NCBI GenBank assembly: GCA_023443125.1
Contig: JAEZVO010000019.1
Location: forward strand, 1-58,243
Direction: 5' to 3'
DNA: 58,243 bases
From: Actinomycetes bacterium
Lineage (GTDB): Bacteria > Actinomycetota > Actinomycetes > Propionibacteriales > Propionibacteriaceae
Shown one piece after another: positions 8,285 through 17,017 of the stretch; the stretch's first letter is position 1; each line of letters begins with the position of its first letter. The translations under genes and the position numbers were made by a program. Below the pieces are notes generated by a model. The model worked only from the letters and a program-made list of their open reading frames with translations. It did not search any database and was not told where the DNA came from.

Positions 8285-9049
8285 ATGAGTTTTAGAGACA
8301 GCCCCGCATTAGAGATCTCCGAAGTCAGCCACAGTTACGGGCGACGTCGGAGACTCTCCCACGTCTCGTCCGTCGTGGCTCCCGGGGTCACGGGGCTTCT
8401 CGGACCAAATGGCGCAGGAAAGACGACGCTGTTGAAGCTTCTTGCTGGCGCGATGCCGTTGCAGCAGGGCTCCATCCGGTATGCAGACGTGCGCTGGGAA
8501 CAGCATTCGTCGGAGGCTGCAGGTCTGGTTGCCTATCTGCCGCAACGCTTTGAGCTTATGGAGTGGTCCTCAGTCGTACGCAATGTGGCATACGCAGCTT
8601 GGGCACAAGGAATGAGCGCTGAACAAGCGCATTCCCAGGCATTGGCAACGCTGACAAGAGTCGGCCTCGCTGACCGCGCAAACGACAGAGTGCGTTCGTT
8701 ATCTGGAGGCATGCGTCAACGTGTGGGCATTGCGTGTGCCTTGGTACATCGACCGAGGATAGTACTCCTCGATGAACCCACTGTTGGGCTTGACCCCAGC
8801 CAGCGTGTGGAGATTCGTGGAGTCATCCATGACGCTGCCGAGGATGCGATCGTCTTAGTTTCTACGCATATGGTGGAAGATCTAGCCAATATTGCACAGC
8901 ATGTCATGGTTCTAGCTGAGGGGACCCTGCGATTCCAGGGAGCTATCGATGAGCTGAGAGAATTAGGCGAGGCATCTGAAACTGCTCATGCTTCAGCGCT
9001 GGAATCGGGATACTACGCAGCACTCACCACAGATAGCAGTGGGCTATGA
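8285..9049 (+). CDS. ABC transporter ATP-binding protein
   Basis: The 254-residue ATPase has Walker A GPNGAGKTTLLKLL, signature LSGGMRQRVGIA, Walker B VLLDEPTVGLDP and the H-loop VSTHMVED. This layout is typical of ABC-2-type export systems. I chose ATG 8285 because the longer frame from 8183 lies inside the preceding gene. The stop overlaps the next gene's start (ATGA at 9046-9049). With the next two membrane proteins it forms a complete three-gene cassette of noticeably lower GC than its surroundings. Confidence 0.92.
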   Translation: MSFRDSPALEISEVSHSYGRRRRLSHVSSVVAPGVTGLLGPNGAGKTTLLKLLAGAMPLQQGSIRYADVRWEQHSSEAAGLVAYLPQRFELMEWSSVVRNVAYAAWAQGMSAEQAHSQALATLTRVGLADRANDRVRSLSGGMRQRVGIACALVHRPRIVLLDEPTVGLDPSQRVEIRGVIHDAAEDAIVLVSTHMVEDLANIAQHVMVLAEGTLRFQGAIDELRELGEASETAHASALESGYYAALTTDSSGL

Positions 9050-10377
9050 CGAGGGCATTGCCGTACTCGGCGCGGACACTCGTGGCGCTCGCGCTCATCG
9101 CAGCGGGGTTTTCTTTCATACTCACAGCTGATTACATTCATCCAACGTTTGGCGCTGTGGACCTCCGTGACATCGTCTCCGGCATTCGGTCGAGGCTTCC
9201 ATTTTGGGCTATCCCAGTGGGCTGGCTTTCCGTTTGGCTGGTCAGCCCTCACGATCCCGCTTCCCTCACCATTCCTCCTGCCCCAAAGCGCAGTCGACGG
9301 CAAATCATAGGGATTCAGCTGGCATCCCTTACCGGCGCTTTCACAGCAGGAACCTTGCTCGGATTATCGCCAGCCGTGCTCATCGCCTCGATAACACAAT
9401 ACTCGACCGTGGCAGATGCACTTTCAATAGTAGGATTACTTGTTGCCCTTGCTTCTCTCTTCCCTATCGCCACCGCTTGCGCCTGCCTGCTTGATCGACG
9501 CGTGGCAGCTGTGGTGGCCCCAGCAGTACTGTTGGCATTCCTTCTCGTGCCCGCCTACGTGATCAACGATGTCGTCTTAGCAAATAGCCGATTCGCCCTC
9601 TTGAGCACCGCATACATGTGGTCCCTATCCATCCCCGGGCGCGGGGAGAGCCTGGTGTGGCAAGTTGAGCTCCTTCGCTTATGTTTCTTTTGCCTCGTGG
9701 GATTAGCATTCTCTGCAGTCACTATCGGGCTGACTTCCTGGCGAAACACGAGAAACTCTCGGCATCTCAGAGCACTGCTATGGCTCATTCCGCCTCTCCT
9801 GACGGCATCCATCATTGCTTACGTCCAGCCCGTATTGGTGAGAGATGATCCCGGGGACCAAGTGCAGTGCAAAGCATTCCGTACTGGAGAGGCATGCCTC
9901 TACCAGATTAATGAGCCGGATCGCTCTCTCATCGTCTCGACGTATTCTCCACTCATCGATCTCATCTCTCGACCCTCGGACCCCATATCACTAACACAGA
10001 ATAGCCAGAGAAGATGGAAACTGGATGAGATCGCCCATACGCTGCCTATTGACCGCGCATGGGGAGATCAAGAGGAATGGCGGCAGGTTAGCCTCAATTC
10101 CGCCGCAACAATGTTCGCCGGCGGAGGCATCGAAACATGCAATTCTCCCCATGTCAATATCATTCGATCTCAATTGCTCAAAAGAGCTGGAGAGTCCACT
10201 TCAGACCCTGCCCTATCCAACTCATATTTGTCGTTGCTGGACGAAATACCGCCGGATACAAACCCTCAGATTGAAGCCAGGTTCGAACGCCTCAGCAACA
10301 ACCAGTTTCGCGACTGGTATGTGAGCCACAAGAGCGACATCATTCTCTGCACCCTTGATGAATCAGAGTTGCCATGA
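9046..10377 (+). CDS. membrane protein of ABC cassette with extracytoplasmic C-terminal domain
   Basis: The 443-residue protein has about six hydrophobic helices in the first 265 residues. A polar domain of about 175 residues follows, probably outside the membrane. Just after the last helix it carries a cysteine pair in QCKAFRTGEACLYQ. Similar Cys-x8-Cys layouts occur in actinobacterial ABC-associated permeases with a C-terminal domain (DUF7224-like), but I cannot confirm membership. It overlaps both neighbours by 4 nt, so it is presumably the permease partner of the ATPase at 8285. The substrate is unknown. Confidence 0.6.
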   Translation: MTRALPYSARTLVALALIAAGFSFILTADYIHPTFGAVDLRDIVSGIRSRLPFWAIPVGWLSVWLVSPHDPASLTIPPAPKRSRRQIIGIQLASLTGAFTAGTLLGLSPAVLIASITQYSTVADALSIVGLLVALASLFPIATACACLLDRRVAAVVAPAVLLAFLLVPAYVINDVVLANSRFALLSTAYMWSLSIPGRGESLVWQVELLRLCFFCLVGLAFSAVTIGLTSWRNTRNSRHLRALLWLIPPLLTASIIAYVQPVLVRDDPGDQVQCKAFRTGEACLYQINEPDRSLIVSTYSPLIDLISRPSDPISLTQNSQRRWKLDEIAHTLPIDRAWGDQEEWRQVSLNSAATMFAGGGIETCNSPHVNIIRSQLLKRAGESTSDPALSNSYLSLLDEIPPDTNPQIEARFERLSNNQFRDWYVSHKSDIILCTLDESELP

Positions 10378-11156
10378 CACTCAGATACTGGTCTCGTGGC
10401 CGATGCCCCGCACTGACATTGGGGGTATTGACGATAGCCATCGTGCTCCTATACTTCTGGCTACATGTCCCGTTCACTGGGCCCTGGGCCCCAGTGAACG
10501 ATCCTCGCACCGTCCAGATGTATGAGCTCATCCCCATGGCTGCAGGCGCTATCGCCCTGTATGGAATCCAACCACGACTCGCATGGATCGATGTTCAGTC
10601 CCCTCGCCCACTGCGTTCTGCCAACACGCTTGCGGCTGGCTGCATCGCCGCTGTGGCTGCCGCTTCAGCCCCTGCCGTCAGAATACTTTGGGAGTACATT
10701 CCGCTCTATAAGGTGGCTCTCCCAGAAGAGAGTGTGCTGAGAGAAGCCACTGATCTCAACGACTTCTTTCCAACGCTTCACATTCTTGCGTTCTCAGTCA
10801 ATACAATCTTCATCTTGGGACTCACTCTCGTTTCCATTGCGCTACTGGGCCTTCGTTGGGGACCCATGAGCTGGATTTTTTGGTTCGTCCTGCTGCTCAC
10901 TTTGCAGGGCTACGGACATGTCGATTTCATGGCGTCGGTTCACGATTACTCTGAACCGCAGGCGCCATCATTGTTGAATTGCTCGGCGGCTGTGCTCTCG
11001 CTTAGCTTGGGTTTGCTGGCCTACCACTGCAGCTTAGGAGGAGCGCAACCGCTTCGCCCTACCGCGAGTAGAAGCGCGAGAGGAACTCGTCGCGAAACTC
11101 GTGAAACCGGCCCTGCTGCATCGCAAGACGAATATCGTCCACGAGACGTACGGTGA
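10374..11156 (+). CDS. second membrane protein of the ABC cassette
   Basis: The 260-residue protein has about six hydrophobic segments and a polar arginine-rich tail of about 40 residues. I recognise no family. The start overlaps the previous stop (ATGA). The last 98 nt are antisense to the 3' end of tgt (stop at 11059), and the tail encoded there (SRSARGTRRETRETG) is low-complexity. The native C-terminus may therefore have been replaced when the cassette inserted next to tgt. It probably acts with the 443-residue protein as a transmembrane subunit. Confidence 0.55.
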   Translation: MTLRYWSRGRCPALTLGVLTIAIVLLYFWLHVPFTGPWAPVNDPRTVQMYELIPMAAGAIALYGIQPRLAWIDVQSPRPLRSANTLAAGCIAAVAAASAPAVRILWEYIPLYKVALPEESVLREATDLNDFFPTLHILAFSVNTIFILGLTLVSIALLGLRWGPMSWIFWFVLLLTLQGYGHVDFMASVHDYSEPQAPSLLNCSAAVLSLSLGLLAYHCSLGGAQPLRPTASRSARGTRRETRETGPAASQDEYRPRDVR

Positions 11157-12273
11157 ACCGTTCGTTGTGGATGGTGGCCAGCGTCGAAGCCAGCATCTCC
11201 TTCGCCTTGAACAGGTGATGCACGTAGGCGCGGGTGTAGTGCTGGCAGGTGTAGCAGTCGCAGCCTTCTTCCAAGGGAATGAAGGAACGGCGATGCTTGG
11301 CCGTGTTCACGTTGTATCGGCCATCAGCGGTGTAGATCGCCGCGTTTCGGGCCACGCGGGAAGGGTTGACGCAGTCGAATGTGTCGGCCCCCGCTTCGAC
11401 CGCCGCAAACAGGTCGTCGGGCTCAGAGATGCCGAGCAGGTGACGCGGCTTATCCTCGGGAAGCTCGTCGACCATCCAGCCGATGATCTCCCCCATCTGC
11501 GACTTCGTGAGCGCCCCGCCGAGACCGAACCCGTCGAACATCTGCCCGTCGACGCTGAGCTCGGCGAGCCCGCGCGCAGCCTTGCGGCGCAGATCCTCGT
11601 ACTGGGCTCCCTGGATGACTCCAAACAGCGCCTGATACGGCTTGCCGACGCGTTCCTCCGTGAGCTGCTTGTGCGCGGCGAGACAGCGCTCCGCCCAGCG
11701 GTGCGTCCGCTCGACGGACTGCTCCTGATACCCGCGCGTGTTCATCAAGGTGGTGAGCTCGTCGAACGCGAACATGATGTCGGCGCCCAGCTCGTGCTGG
11801 ATCCGCATCGAAACCTCGGGGGTGAAGCGATGCGGGTCGCCGTTGAGATGCGAATAGAACGTGACACCATCCTCGTCGACGTGCGCTCTGCGCTCCTTGC
11901 CGGGAGCCACCGCGTCGTCGTTGGCCTCGCCCACCTCCATCGAGATGACCTTCTTGAAGCCCGCGCCGAGACTCATCACCTGAAACCCGCCCGAGTCGGT
12001 GAAGGTGGGGCCAGGCCAGTTCACGAACTTCCCCAGCCCTCCGGCCTCGTCGACGATCTCAGAACCCGGCTGCAGGTACAGGTGATACGCATTCGCCAGC
12101 ACGGCCTGCGCGCCCAACTGCGCCACGGTCTCTGGCAGCACCGCCTTCACCGTCGCCTTCGTGCCAACGACGATGAACGCCGGCGTTTCGATGTCTCCGT
12201 GTGGCGTGTGGATCGTGCCGGTACGCCCGCCGCAGCCCTCGATGCGGGTACCTACGTCGAACGAAAAACTCAC
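11059..12273 (-). CDS. tgt: tRNA-guanine transglycosylase
   Basis: Tgt exchanges guanine-34 of GUN-anticodon tRNAs for queuine or preQ1. The 404-residue product has TDSGGFQVMSLG with the conserved aspartate, TFDCVNPSRVARN with the nucleophile aspartate, and the zinc site CDCYTCQHY followed by a distal histidine. GTG 12273 overlaps the rsmE stop (GTGA), which fixes the start; a longer frame upstream only shadows rsmE. Its 3' end overlaps a convergent membrane protein gene by 98 nt. The transporter at 6337 could supply its substrate. Confidence 0.95.
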   Translation of the reverse strand: MSFSFDVGTRIEGCGGRTGTIHTPHGDIETPAFIVVGTKATVKAVLPETVAQLGAQAVLANAYHLYLQPGSEIVDEAGGLGKFVNWPGPTFTDSGGFQVMSLGAGFKKVISMEVGEANDDAVAPGKERRAHVDEDGVTFYSHLNGDPHRFTPEVSMRIQHELGADIMFAFDELTTLMNTRGYQEQSVERTHRWAERCLAAHKQLTEERVGKPYQALFGVIQGAQYEDLRRKAARGLAELSVDGQMFDGFGLGGALTKSQMGEIIGWMVDELPEDKPRHLLGISEPDDLFAAVEAGADTFDCVNPSRVARNAAIYTADGRYNVNTAKHRRSFIPLEEGCDCYTCQHYTRAYVHHLFKAKEMLASTLATIHNERFTVRLVDDIRLAMQQGRFHEFRDEFLSRFYSR

Positions 12274-12977
12274 AACAACTCCAATTGTCCAAGCGCCACA
12301 GCCCCGGCCGTCGATGTGCGCAACACGTGGTCGGCGATGCGCACCGGCTGCGCGCCGGCAGCAACTAGCGCGTCCAGCTCGTCGGGGGCGATGCCGCCCT
12401 CCGGCCCGACGATCACCGCGACGTCGCCTTCCACCTCCACGTCGCGAATGTGCTGCGAGGCATCCTCGTGCAGCACCAACGCCGTCGAGACATCGCCGAG
12501 CACGTCGGGCAGTTGTTTCGTCGTCGCGAACACCACTTCGGGGATGGTGAACCGTCGTGACTGTTTCGTCGACTCCCTCGCGGTGGCTTCCCACTTCGCG
12601 AGAGCCTTGTCGCGCCGTTCTGTCGGCCACCGCACGATGGAGCGGTCTGCCTGCCAGGCGACAATCCGCGCAGCGCCCATCTCGGTGAGCATCTGCACCG
12701 CGAGGGTGGAGCGATCGCCCTTGGCGAGCGCCTGCACGACGGTGACCCGTCGACGAGGTTCCTCGCGTCGCACCGCTTCCACGGCGACGGTGAACGTCGA
12801 CTTTGTTGCATCGACCACAGCGCCCTCGACGCCGAGGCCCTTGCCGTCGGCCACTAGCACGCGCTCGCCAATCTCGACGCGCTTCACGGCAGCGTGCCGA
12901 GCTTCCTCCCCCTCAACCTTGACCTGATCCCCAACCTGGGGGCTATCGAGGTGCGCGAGGAACAGCGCCCCTGTCAT
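12270..12977 (-). CDS. rsmE: 16S rRNA (uracil-1498-N3)-methyltransferase
   Basis: The 235-residue SPOUT-class methyltransferase shows the knot motifs GDVAVIVGPEGGIAPDEL and RIADHVLRTSTAGAVAL, and a PUA-like N-terminal region starting MTGALFLAHL. It methylates U1498 of 16S rRNA in the assembled 30S subunit. It starts 2 nt after dnaJ and overlaps tgt by 4 nt, so it is in the hrcA operon. Confidence 0.93.
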   Translation of the reverse strand: MTGALFLAHLDSPQVGDQVKVEGEEARHAAVKRVEIGERVLVADGKGLGVEGAVVDATKSTFTVAVEAVRREEPRRRVTVVQALAKGDRSTLAVQMLTEMGAARIVAWQADRSIVRWPTERRDKALAKWEATARESTKQSRRFTIPEVVFATTKQLPDVLGDVSTALVLHEDASQHIRDVEVEGDVAVIVGPEGGIAPDELDALVAAGAQPVRIADHVLRTSTAGAVALGQLELL

Positions 12978-12979
12978 GA

Positions 12980-14158
12980 CTACTTATCTCCGCGCAGCCA
13001 GCCGAACAGCCCGCCGTGTTTCCCCTTGTCGACGATGGGTTCGCCCTTCGTCTCGTCTCTCGCTTCGGCGAGCTTCCGCAGTAGATCGCGCTGGTGGTCG
13101 TCGAGCTTCGTGGGGGTCTGCACCAAGAACGTGATGCCGAGCTCACCTCGTCCGCCGCCGCGCAGCCGCGGGACGCCCCGATCTTTGATGCCAATGCGTG
13201 TACCTGACTGCGTGCCCGCCGGAATCTCCACCTCGACGGTGCGGTCGGCCGGGTCGGAACCCTCCCACTCGGCTTCCAACGTAGGCAGGGTGAGCGTCGT
13301 GCCCAGTGCTGCTGTGGTCATCGGGATGCGCACGACCTCTTCCAGGTTGTCACCATCGCGTCGGAAGTGCTCATGATCAGCGACGTGGATCTCCACGTAG
13401 AGGTCACCGGCAGGGCCACCGCCTGGGCCCACGTCGCCTTGCGACTGGAGGTGAATGCGGTTCCCGCTCGAGACGCCGGCCGGAACCTTGAGCGTGATCG
13501 TGCGTTGGCTCGCAACGCGCCCCTCCCCCGAGCACTCGGTGCACGGGTGAGGAATGACGGTGCCGTAGCCGCGACATTCGGGGCAGGCCTGCGAGGTACG
13601 GATGTCGCCGAGGAAGCTGCGCTGCATCTGGATGATCTCGCCCTGGCCGCCGCAAATCTTGCACTCGACCGGCTCGGAACCGTCCTGTCCGCCGTGCCCG
13701 GAGCACTGGGGGCACACGACAGCCGAGTTGAGCTTGATCGTCTTCTTCGTGCCAAATACCGCCTCGTGCAACTTAATTTGCGCTGAGATGAGCTTGTCGC
13801 GCCCCTGGCGCACGCGTGACCTCGGGCCGCCATGCCCACCCTGGCCACCGAACATCGCGTCCACCAGGTTGGTGAAGTCGAAGCCACCGGCAAAACCGCC
13901 GCCGAAGCCCGAGAATCCGGCGCCACCGCCGCCAGCCTGACGCGGGTCTCCCCCGCGGTCGAAGATGGAGCGTTTGTTCGGGTCGCTCAGCACCTCGTAG
14001 GCCTCGCTGAGTTCCTTGAACTTGTCAGCGGCTTCGGCGTCGTCGGGGGCGACGTCCGGGTGCACCTTCATGGCCTTGCGGCGGTAGGCCTTCTTGATCT
14101 CCTCCGCCGACGCATCTCGGGAGACACCCAGAATGCCGTAGTAATCCTTCGTGCTCAC
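12980..14158 (-). CDS. dnaJ: chaperone DnaJ (hrcA-linked)
   Basis: The 392-residue type I J-protein has a J domain with HPD at residues 33-35, a Gly/Phe-rich linker, four zinc-binding repeats (CPQCSGHG, CKICGGQG, CPECRGYG, CTECSGEG) and C-terminal substrate-binding domains. It delivers clients to DnaK and stimulates its ATPase. The pairing with hrcA and absence of dnaK/grpE nearby mark it as the 'DnaJ2' copy typical of actinobacteria. It follows hrcA by 10 nt and should share its CIRCE-controlled promoter. Confidence 0.95.
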   Translation of the reverse strand: MSTKDYYGILGVSRDASAEEIKKAYRRKAMKVHPDVAPDDAEAADKFKELSEAYEVLSDPNKRSIFDRGGDPRQAGGGGAGFSGFGGGFAGGFDFTNLVDAMFGGQGGHGGPRSRVRQGRDKLISAQIKLHEAVFGTKKTIKLNSAVVCPQCSGHGGQDGSEPVECKICGGQGEIIQMQRSFLGDIRTSQACPECRGYGTVIPHPCTECSGEGRVASQRTITLKVPAGVSSGNRIHLQSQGDVGPGGGPAGDLYVEIHVADHEHFRRDGDNLEEVVRIPMTTAALGTTLTLPTLEAEWEGSDPADRTVEVEIPAGTQSGTRIGIKDRGVPRLRGGGRGELGITFLVQTPTKLDDHQRDLLRKLAEARDETKGEPIVDKGKHGGLFGWLRGDK

Positions 14159-14168
14159 AGTTGCTAGA

Positions 14169-15176
14169 TCAACCTTCCATGAGGAATCGACTCACGTAAC
14201 GTGCCACCGCACGCACCGATGCAATGGTTGCGGGATAGTCCATACGCGTCGGACCAACCACGCCAAGGCTCGCCCCCAGATTGCCCGCCTGCCCGTAACC
14301 GCTGGCCACCAAACTCGTCGACTGGAAACCGTCGGCGGTGTTCTCTTCACCGATCCGGACGGTCACGTCGTCACCGGCGGCCTCGCTCAGCAAACGCAGG
14401 AGCACCACCTGCTCTTCTAGCGCTTCGAGTAGCGGACGGAGATTGCGCTCAAATGGGACCCCGGCAAGGTTCGGCACACCCGCAACCACAACCTGCGCCG
14501 CTGGTTCTGCAGCGAGCAGCTGCAGCGTCGTCGCGATGATGTTCGCCGCAATGGGGCGATACTCCGGGCGGATGGAGTCCATCTGCGTAGCGAGCGCGTC
14601 GGCCGCTTCCGCTGGTGTGCGTTGAATCACGCTACCGACGATCACGTTCCGCAGCTCTGCGAGCGCCTCGGGCTCCACAAAGCCAACATCCACCACTTCC
14701 TGATCGACGCGGCCGGCAGCCGTGACGATGATCACCATGACGCGTTCCGGCGACAGCGCCACGAGTTCGACGTGGCGGATCTGGCCGCGCTGCGTCACGG
14801 GGTATTGGACGATGGCCACCTGGTGGGTGAGCTGCGCCAACAGCCGCACGGTACGCCCCATGAGGTCGTCCATGCCGGCCGTGCCGTCGAGGAACGAAGC
14901 GATGGCGCGTCGCTCCGCCGTCGACAGTGGCTTGATGCTCGCCAGCCGATCGACGAACAGGCGATAGCCCTTGTCTGTGGGGATTCGGCCTGCGCTCGTG
15001 TGCGGCTGAGTGATGTAGCCCTCTTCTTCGAGGACGGCCATATCGTTGCGCACCGTTGCTGCCGAGACCTTCATCTGGTGGCGCTCCACGAGCGCCTTCG
15101 ACCCGACAGGCTCGCGGCTGGCAACATAGTCCGTCACGATCGCCTTCAGTACATCCAGCTTTCGGTCGTCGAGCAT
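14169..15176 (-). CDS. hrcA: heat-inducible transcription repressor HrcA
   Basis: HrcA represses chaperone genes by binding CIRCE and is released on heat stress. The 335-residue protein has an N-terminal winged helix (VSAATVRNDMAVLEEEGYI) and TSAGRIPTDKGYRLFVD, both family hallmarks, then a GAF-like domain. I start at ATG 15176 because AGGAGG at 15181-15186 is perfectly spaced; the in-frame ATG 15191 lies inside the CIRCE operator. It is first in the hrcA-dnaJ-rsmE-tgt operon and is expected to regulate itself. Confidence 0.95.
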   Translation of the reverse strand: MLDDRKLDVLKAIVTDYVASREPVGSKALVERHQMKVSAATVRNDMAVLEEEGYITQPHTSAGRIPTDKGYRLFVDRLASIKPLSTAERRAIASFLDGTAGMDDLMGRTVRLLAQLTHQVAIVQYPVTQRGQIRHVELVALSPERVMVIIVTAAGRVDQEVVDVGFVEPEALAELRNVIVGSVIQRTPAEAADALATQMDSIRPEYRPIAANIIATTLQLLAAEPAAQVVVAGVPNLAGVPFERNLRPLLEALEEQVVLLRLLSEAAGDDVTVRIGEENTADGFQSTSLVASGYGQAGNLGASLGVVGPTRMDYPATIASVRAVARYVSRFLMEG

Positions 15177-15184
15177 GTCACCTC

Positions 15185-15211
15185 CTAGCACTCACAACAG
15201 GCGAGTGCCAG
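15185..15211 (-). promoter_or_regulatory. CIRCE operator of hrcA
   Basis: CTAGCACTC-N9-GAGTGCCAG matches the CIRCE consensus TTAGCACTC-N9-GAGTGCTAA, with the 9-nt spacer exact. It lies between the hrcA Shine-Dalgarno sequence and a TAGGCT -10-like hexamer at 15210-15215 (minus strand). Bound HrcA would therefore cover the transcription start. Confidence 0.92.
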
Positions 15212-15290
15212 CCTACCCTTCTTCCCCAGATGGTTGAAATGCGTCGCGTGCCGAGCCGGCGCGTCGCACGGCAGCGGTGTGCCCAAGAGA

Positions 15291-15372
15291 AAACTGCAAA
15301 ACTCGCCAACAGTTGGCCCAACACCTCGGTTTTGGGCAGGTTCCTGGCCACTGTTGGCGAGTTTTGCAGTTT
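15291..15372. repeat. 82-bp element with 22-bp terminal inverted repeats (copy b)
   Basis: The left arm 15291-15312 begins AAACTGCAAAACTCGCC and ends CAG. The right arm 15351-15372 is its exact complement, and one more A-T pair extends the stem outward. The loop is 38 nt and contains a nested hairpin GCCCAA/TTGGGC (15316-15337). It lies in the gap between the divergent hrcA and the MBL gene, so it is unlikely to be a simple terminator. It shares its outer sequence with copy c (57831) and its layout with copy a (792). Confidence 0.85.
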
Positions 15373-15432
15373 TTATCCGGCATACCTTCGTCGTGGTCGG
15401 CGCCATTGGGGTCGTGCCCTAGGCTCTAACGC

Positions 15433-16218
15433 ATGGAGATTTCGTGGAGTGAGGTTGCCGACAGGGTTTGGGTCACGACGGTGGACCCAGACGCCGCGAA
15501 CGTCACGCTGATCGCCGGCGACGACAGCGCCATGCTCGTCGACGCCGGGGGCACCGCCGACGTCGGCGCAGCACTGCTCGCCTCGGCACGCGCACAGGTG
15601 ACGGTGCCCGTCGAGACCGTCGTCATCACTCATCACCACGCGGATCACTGGCACGGCATCGCCGGCATGTCCGACGTGGAAACCATCGCGCACGAGTGCA
15701 TCGTCGACGACGCCACCCCCGCCGAGCTCCGCCCCACCACATTGATCAGCGTGCTCAAGGGCATCCAGTTAGGTGAGCGCTTCGTCGAGATCGCGCACTT
15801 CGGCAAGGCCCATACGCAGTCCGATCTCGTAGTTGTTGTTCCGTCAGCGGACGTGATCGTCGTGGGTGACCTCGTCGAAGACGAGCCCCAGTTCGACGAG
15901 ACCACCCAGTTCGACACCTGGCCGCTCACCCTCGACGGCGTGCTCACCTCGTCGAAGCCCAGCACCGTGGTCGTCCCTGGGCACGGCCCCGTCACCAACC
16001 GCGACGCCGTCATCGATTGCTCAGGGCGCATCGCCGATATGTTCACCACAACATCGACGCTGGTGCAGCAAGGCGTGCAACTCGACCAGCTCTATGAATC
16101 CGCTGAACGGTGGGCATTTTCGGAGCCCACCATTCGCCAGGCCCTGCCGTTGTTGGTGGAGGAACTGGCCTCGCGCGGCATCGTCGCGCGAAAGCAGCTG
16201 CCCATCCAGGGCATCTAA
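15433..16218 (+). CDS. MBL-fold metal-dependent hydrolase
   Basis: The 261-residue protein has the metal-binding motif THHHADHWHG, a GDLVEDEPQF segment that can supply the bridging aspartate, and VVPGHGP for the distal histidine. This is the layout of the metallo-beta-lactamase superfamily. The substrate cannot be told from sequence; glyoxalase II-like or beta-lactamase-like roles are possible. The stop is one base from the convergent IMPase-like gene. Confidence 0.82.
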   Translation: MEISWSEVADRVWVTTVDPDAANVTLIAGDDSAMLVDAGGTADVGAALLASARAQVTVPVETVVITHHHADHWHGIAGMSDVETIAHECIVDDATPAELRPTTLISVLKGIQLGERFVEIAHFGKAHTQSDLVVVVPSADVIVVGDLVEDEPQFDETTQFDTWPLTLDGVLTSSKPSTVVVPGHGPVTNRDAVIDCSGRIADMFTTTSTLVQQGVQLDQLYESAERWAFSEPTIRQALPLLVEELASRGIVARKQLPIQGI

Positions 16219-16219
16219 G

Positions 16220-16993
16220 CTAGTTCGCCCAGCCTTCCGCGACGCGCTCCCACACGCGCTCCGAGCGCGCGACGAGCAGCCCCTTACCTCTGCTCGCGGC
16301 GGAGTACGGTTCGCCGCTCAACATGCGCCCCGTCCCCCCGATTTCGGTGAGCATGAGGCAGCCGACAAGGTGATCCCACGGGTGCGCATTGTTGTAGTAC
16401 ATGAAATCGACCTCGCCCGATACCGCCATCGGGTAGTCGAAGCAAGCCGCACCGGAGCTGCGTCCCATGGGCTCGTGTCGGCCGCCCCCATCGTGGCCGA
16501 GCCACCGCTGCTGCCCCGTGACCCCCTTCGGTGTTTCCCGCTCGGGCTGAGTTTCGACGGGCACACCGTTCATGAGCACCTGCCCTGACCCTGCCTCGAC
16601 GGTGTACATGCGCTCGTACTGCGGCTGCCAGATCCAGCCGCGGGTGGTCACGCCGTCGCGCACTTCGGCGAGCATCACGCCGTGCTCGCGCTTGCCGTTC
16701 ACGAAGTTCCTCGTGCCGTCGATCGGGTCGATCACGAACGCGTGCGGTGCCGACGCGAGCTCATGGAGCGTCGACAAGCCGAGGAACACACCCTCTTCAC
16801 CGACGATCAGCGCGCTCGGGAACGCCTCCTTCAGCAGGCCGGCGAGGTGACGCTCCGATTCGCGATCAGCGACGGTGACGAAGTCGCCCGGCTCCTTCTC
16901 GTCGATCTCCGCGTCCGCCAACTGCCGAAACCGAGTGTTGACCACCTTGTCGGCTGTGTCTTTGAGCATTGCCGCAATGCCGTCGATGTCCAT
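16220..16993 (-). CDS. inositol monophosphatase-family phosphatase
   Basis: The 257-residue protein has the lithium-sensitive phosphatase signatures: GEEG (first metal ligand), DPIDGTRNFVNG (residues about 88-99) and the C-terminal AHPWDHLVGCLM. Such enzymes hydrolyse inositol phosphates, histidinol phosphate or PAP. The actinobacterial histidinol-phosphate phosphatase HisN belongs here, but the context offers no histidine gene, so I leave the substrate open. Confidence 0.85.
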   Translation of the reverse strand: MDIDGIAAMLKDTADKVVNTRFRQLADAEIDEKEPGDFVTVADRESERHLAGLLKEAFPSALIVGEEGVFLGLSTLHELASAPHAFVIDPIDGTRNFVNGKREHGVMLAEVRDGVTTRGWIWQPQYERMYTVEAGSGQVLMNGVPVETQPERETPKGVTGQQRWLGHDGGGRHEPMGRSSGAACFDYPMAVSGEVDFMYYNNAHPWDHLVGCLMLTEIGGTGRMLSGEPYSAASRGKGLLVARSERVWERVAEGWAN

Positions 16994-17017
16994 GCTGGCA
17001 ACTGTAGCGAACGCGGG

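Noticed and set aside
11101..12927. 608-residue plus-strand open frame opposite tgt and rsmE
   Set aside because: It is a shadow of two well-conserved minus-strand genes, an effect of high GC, and its sequence resembles no protein family.
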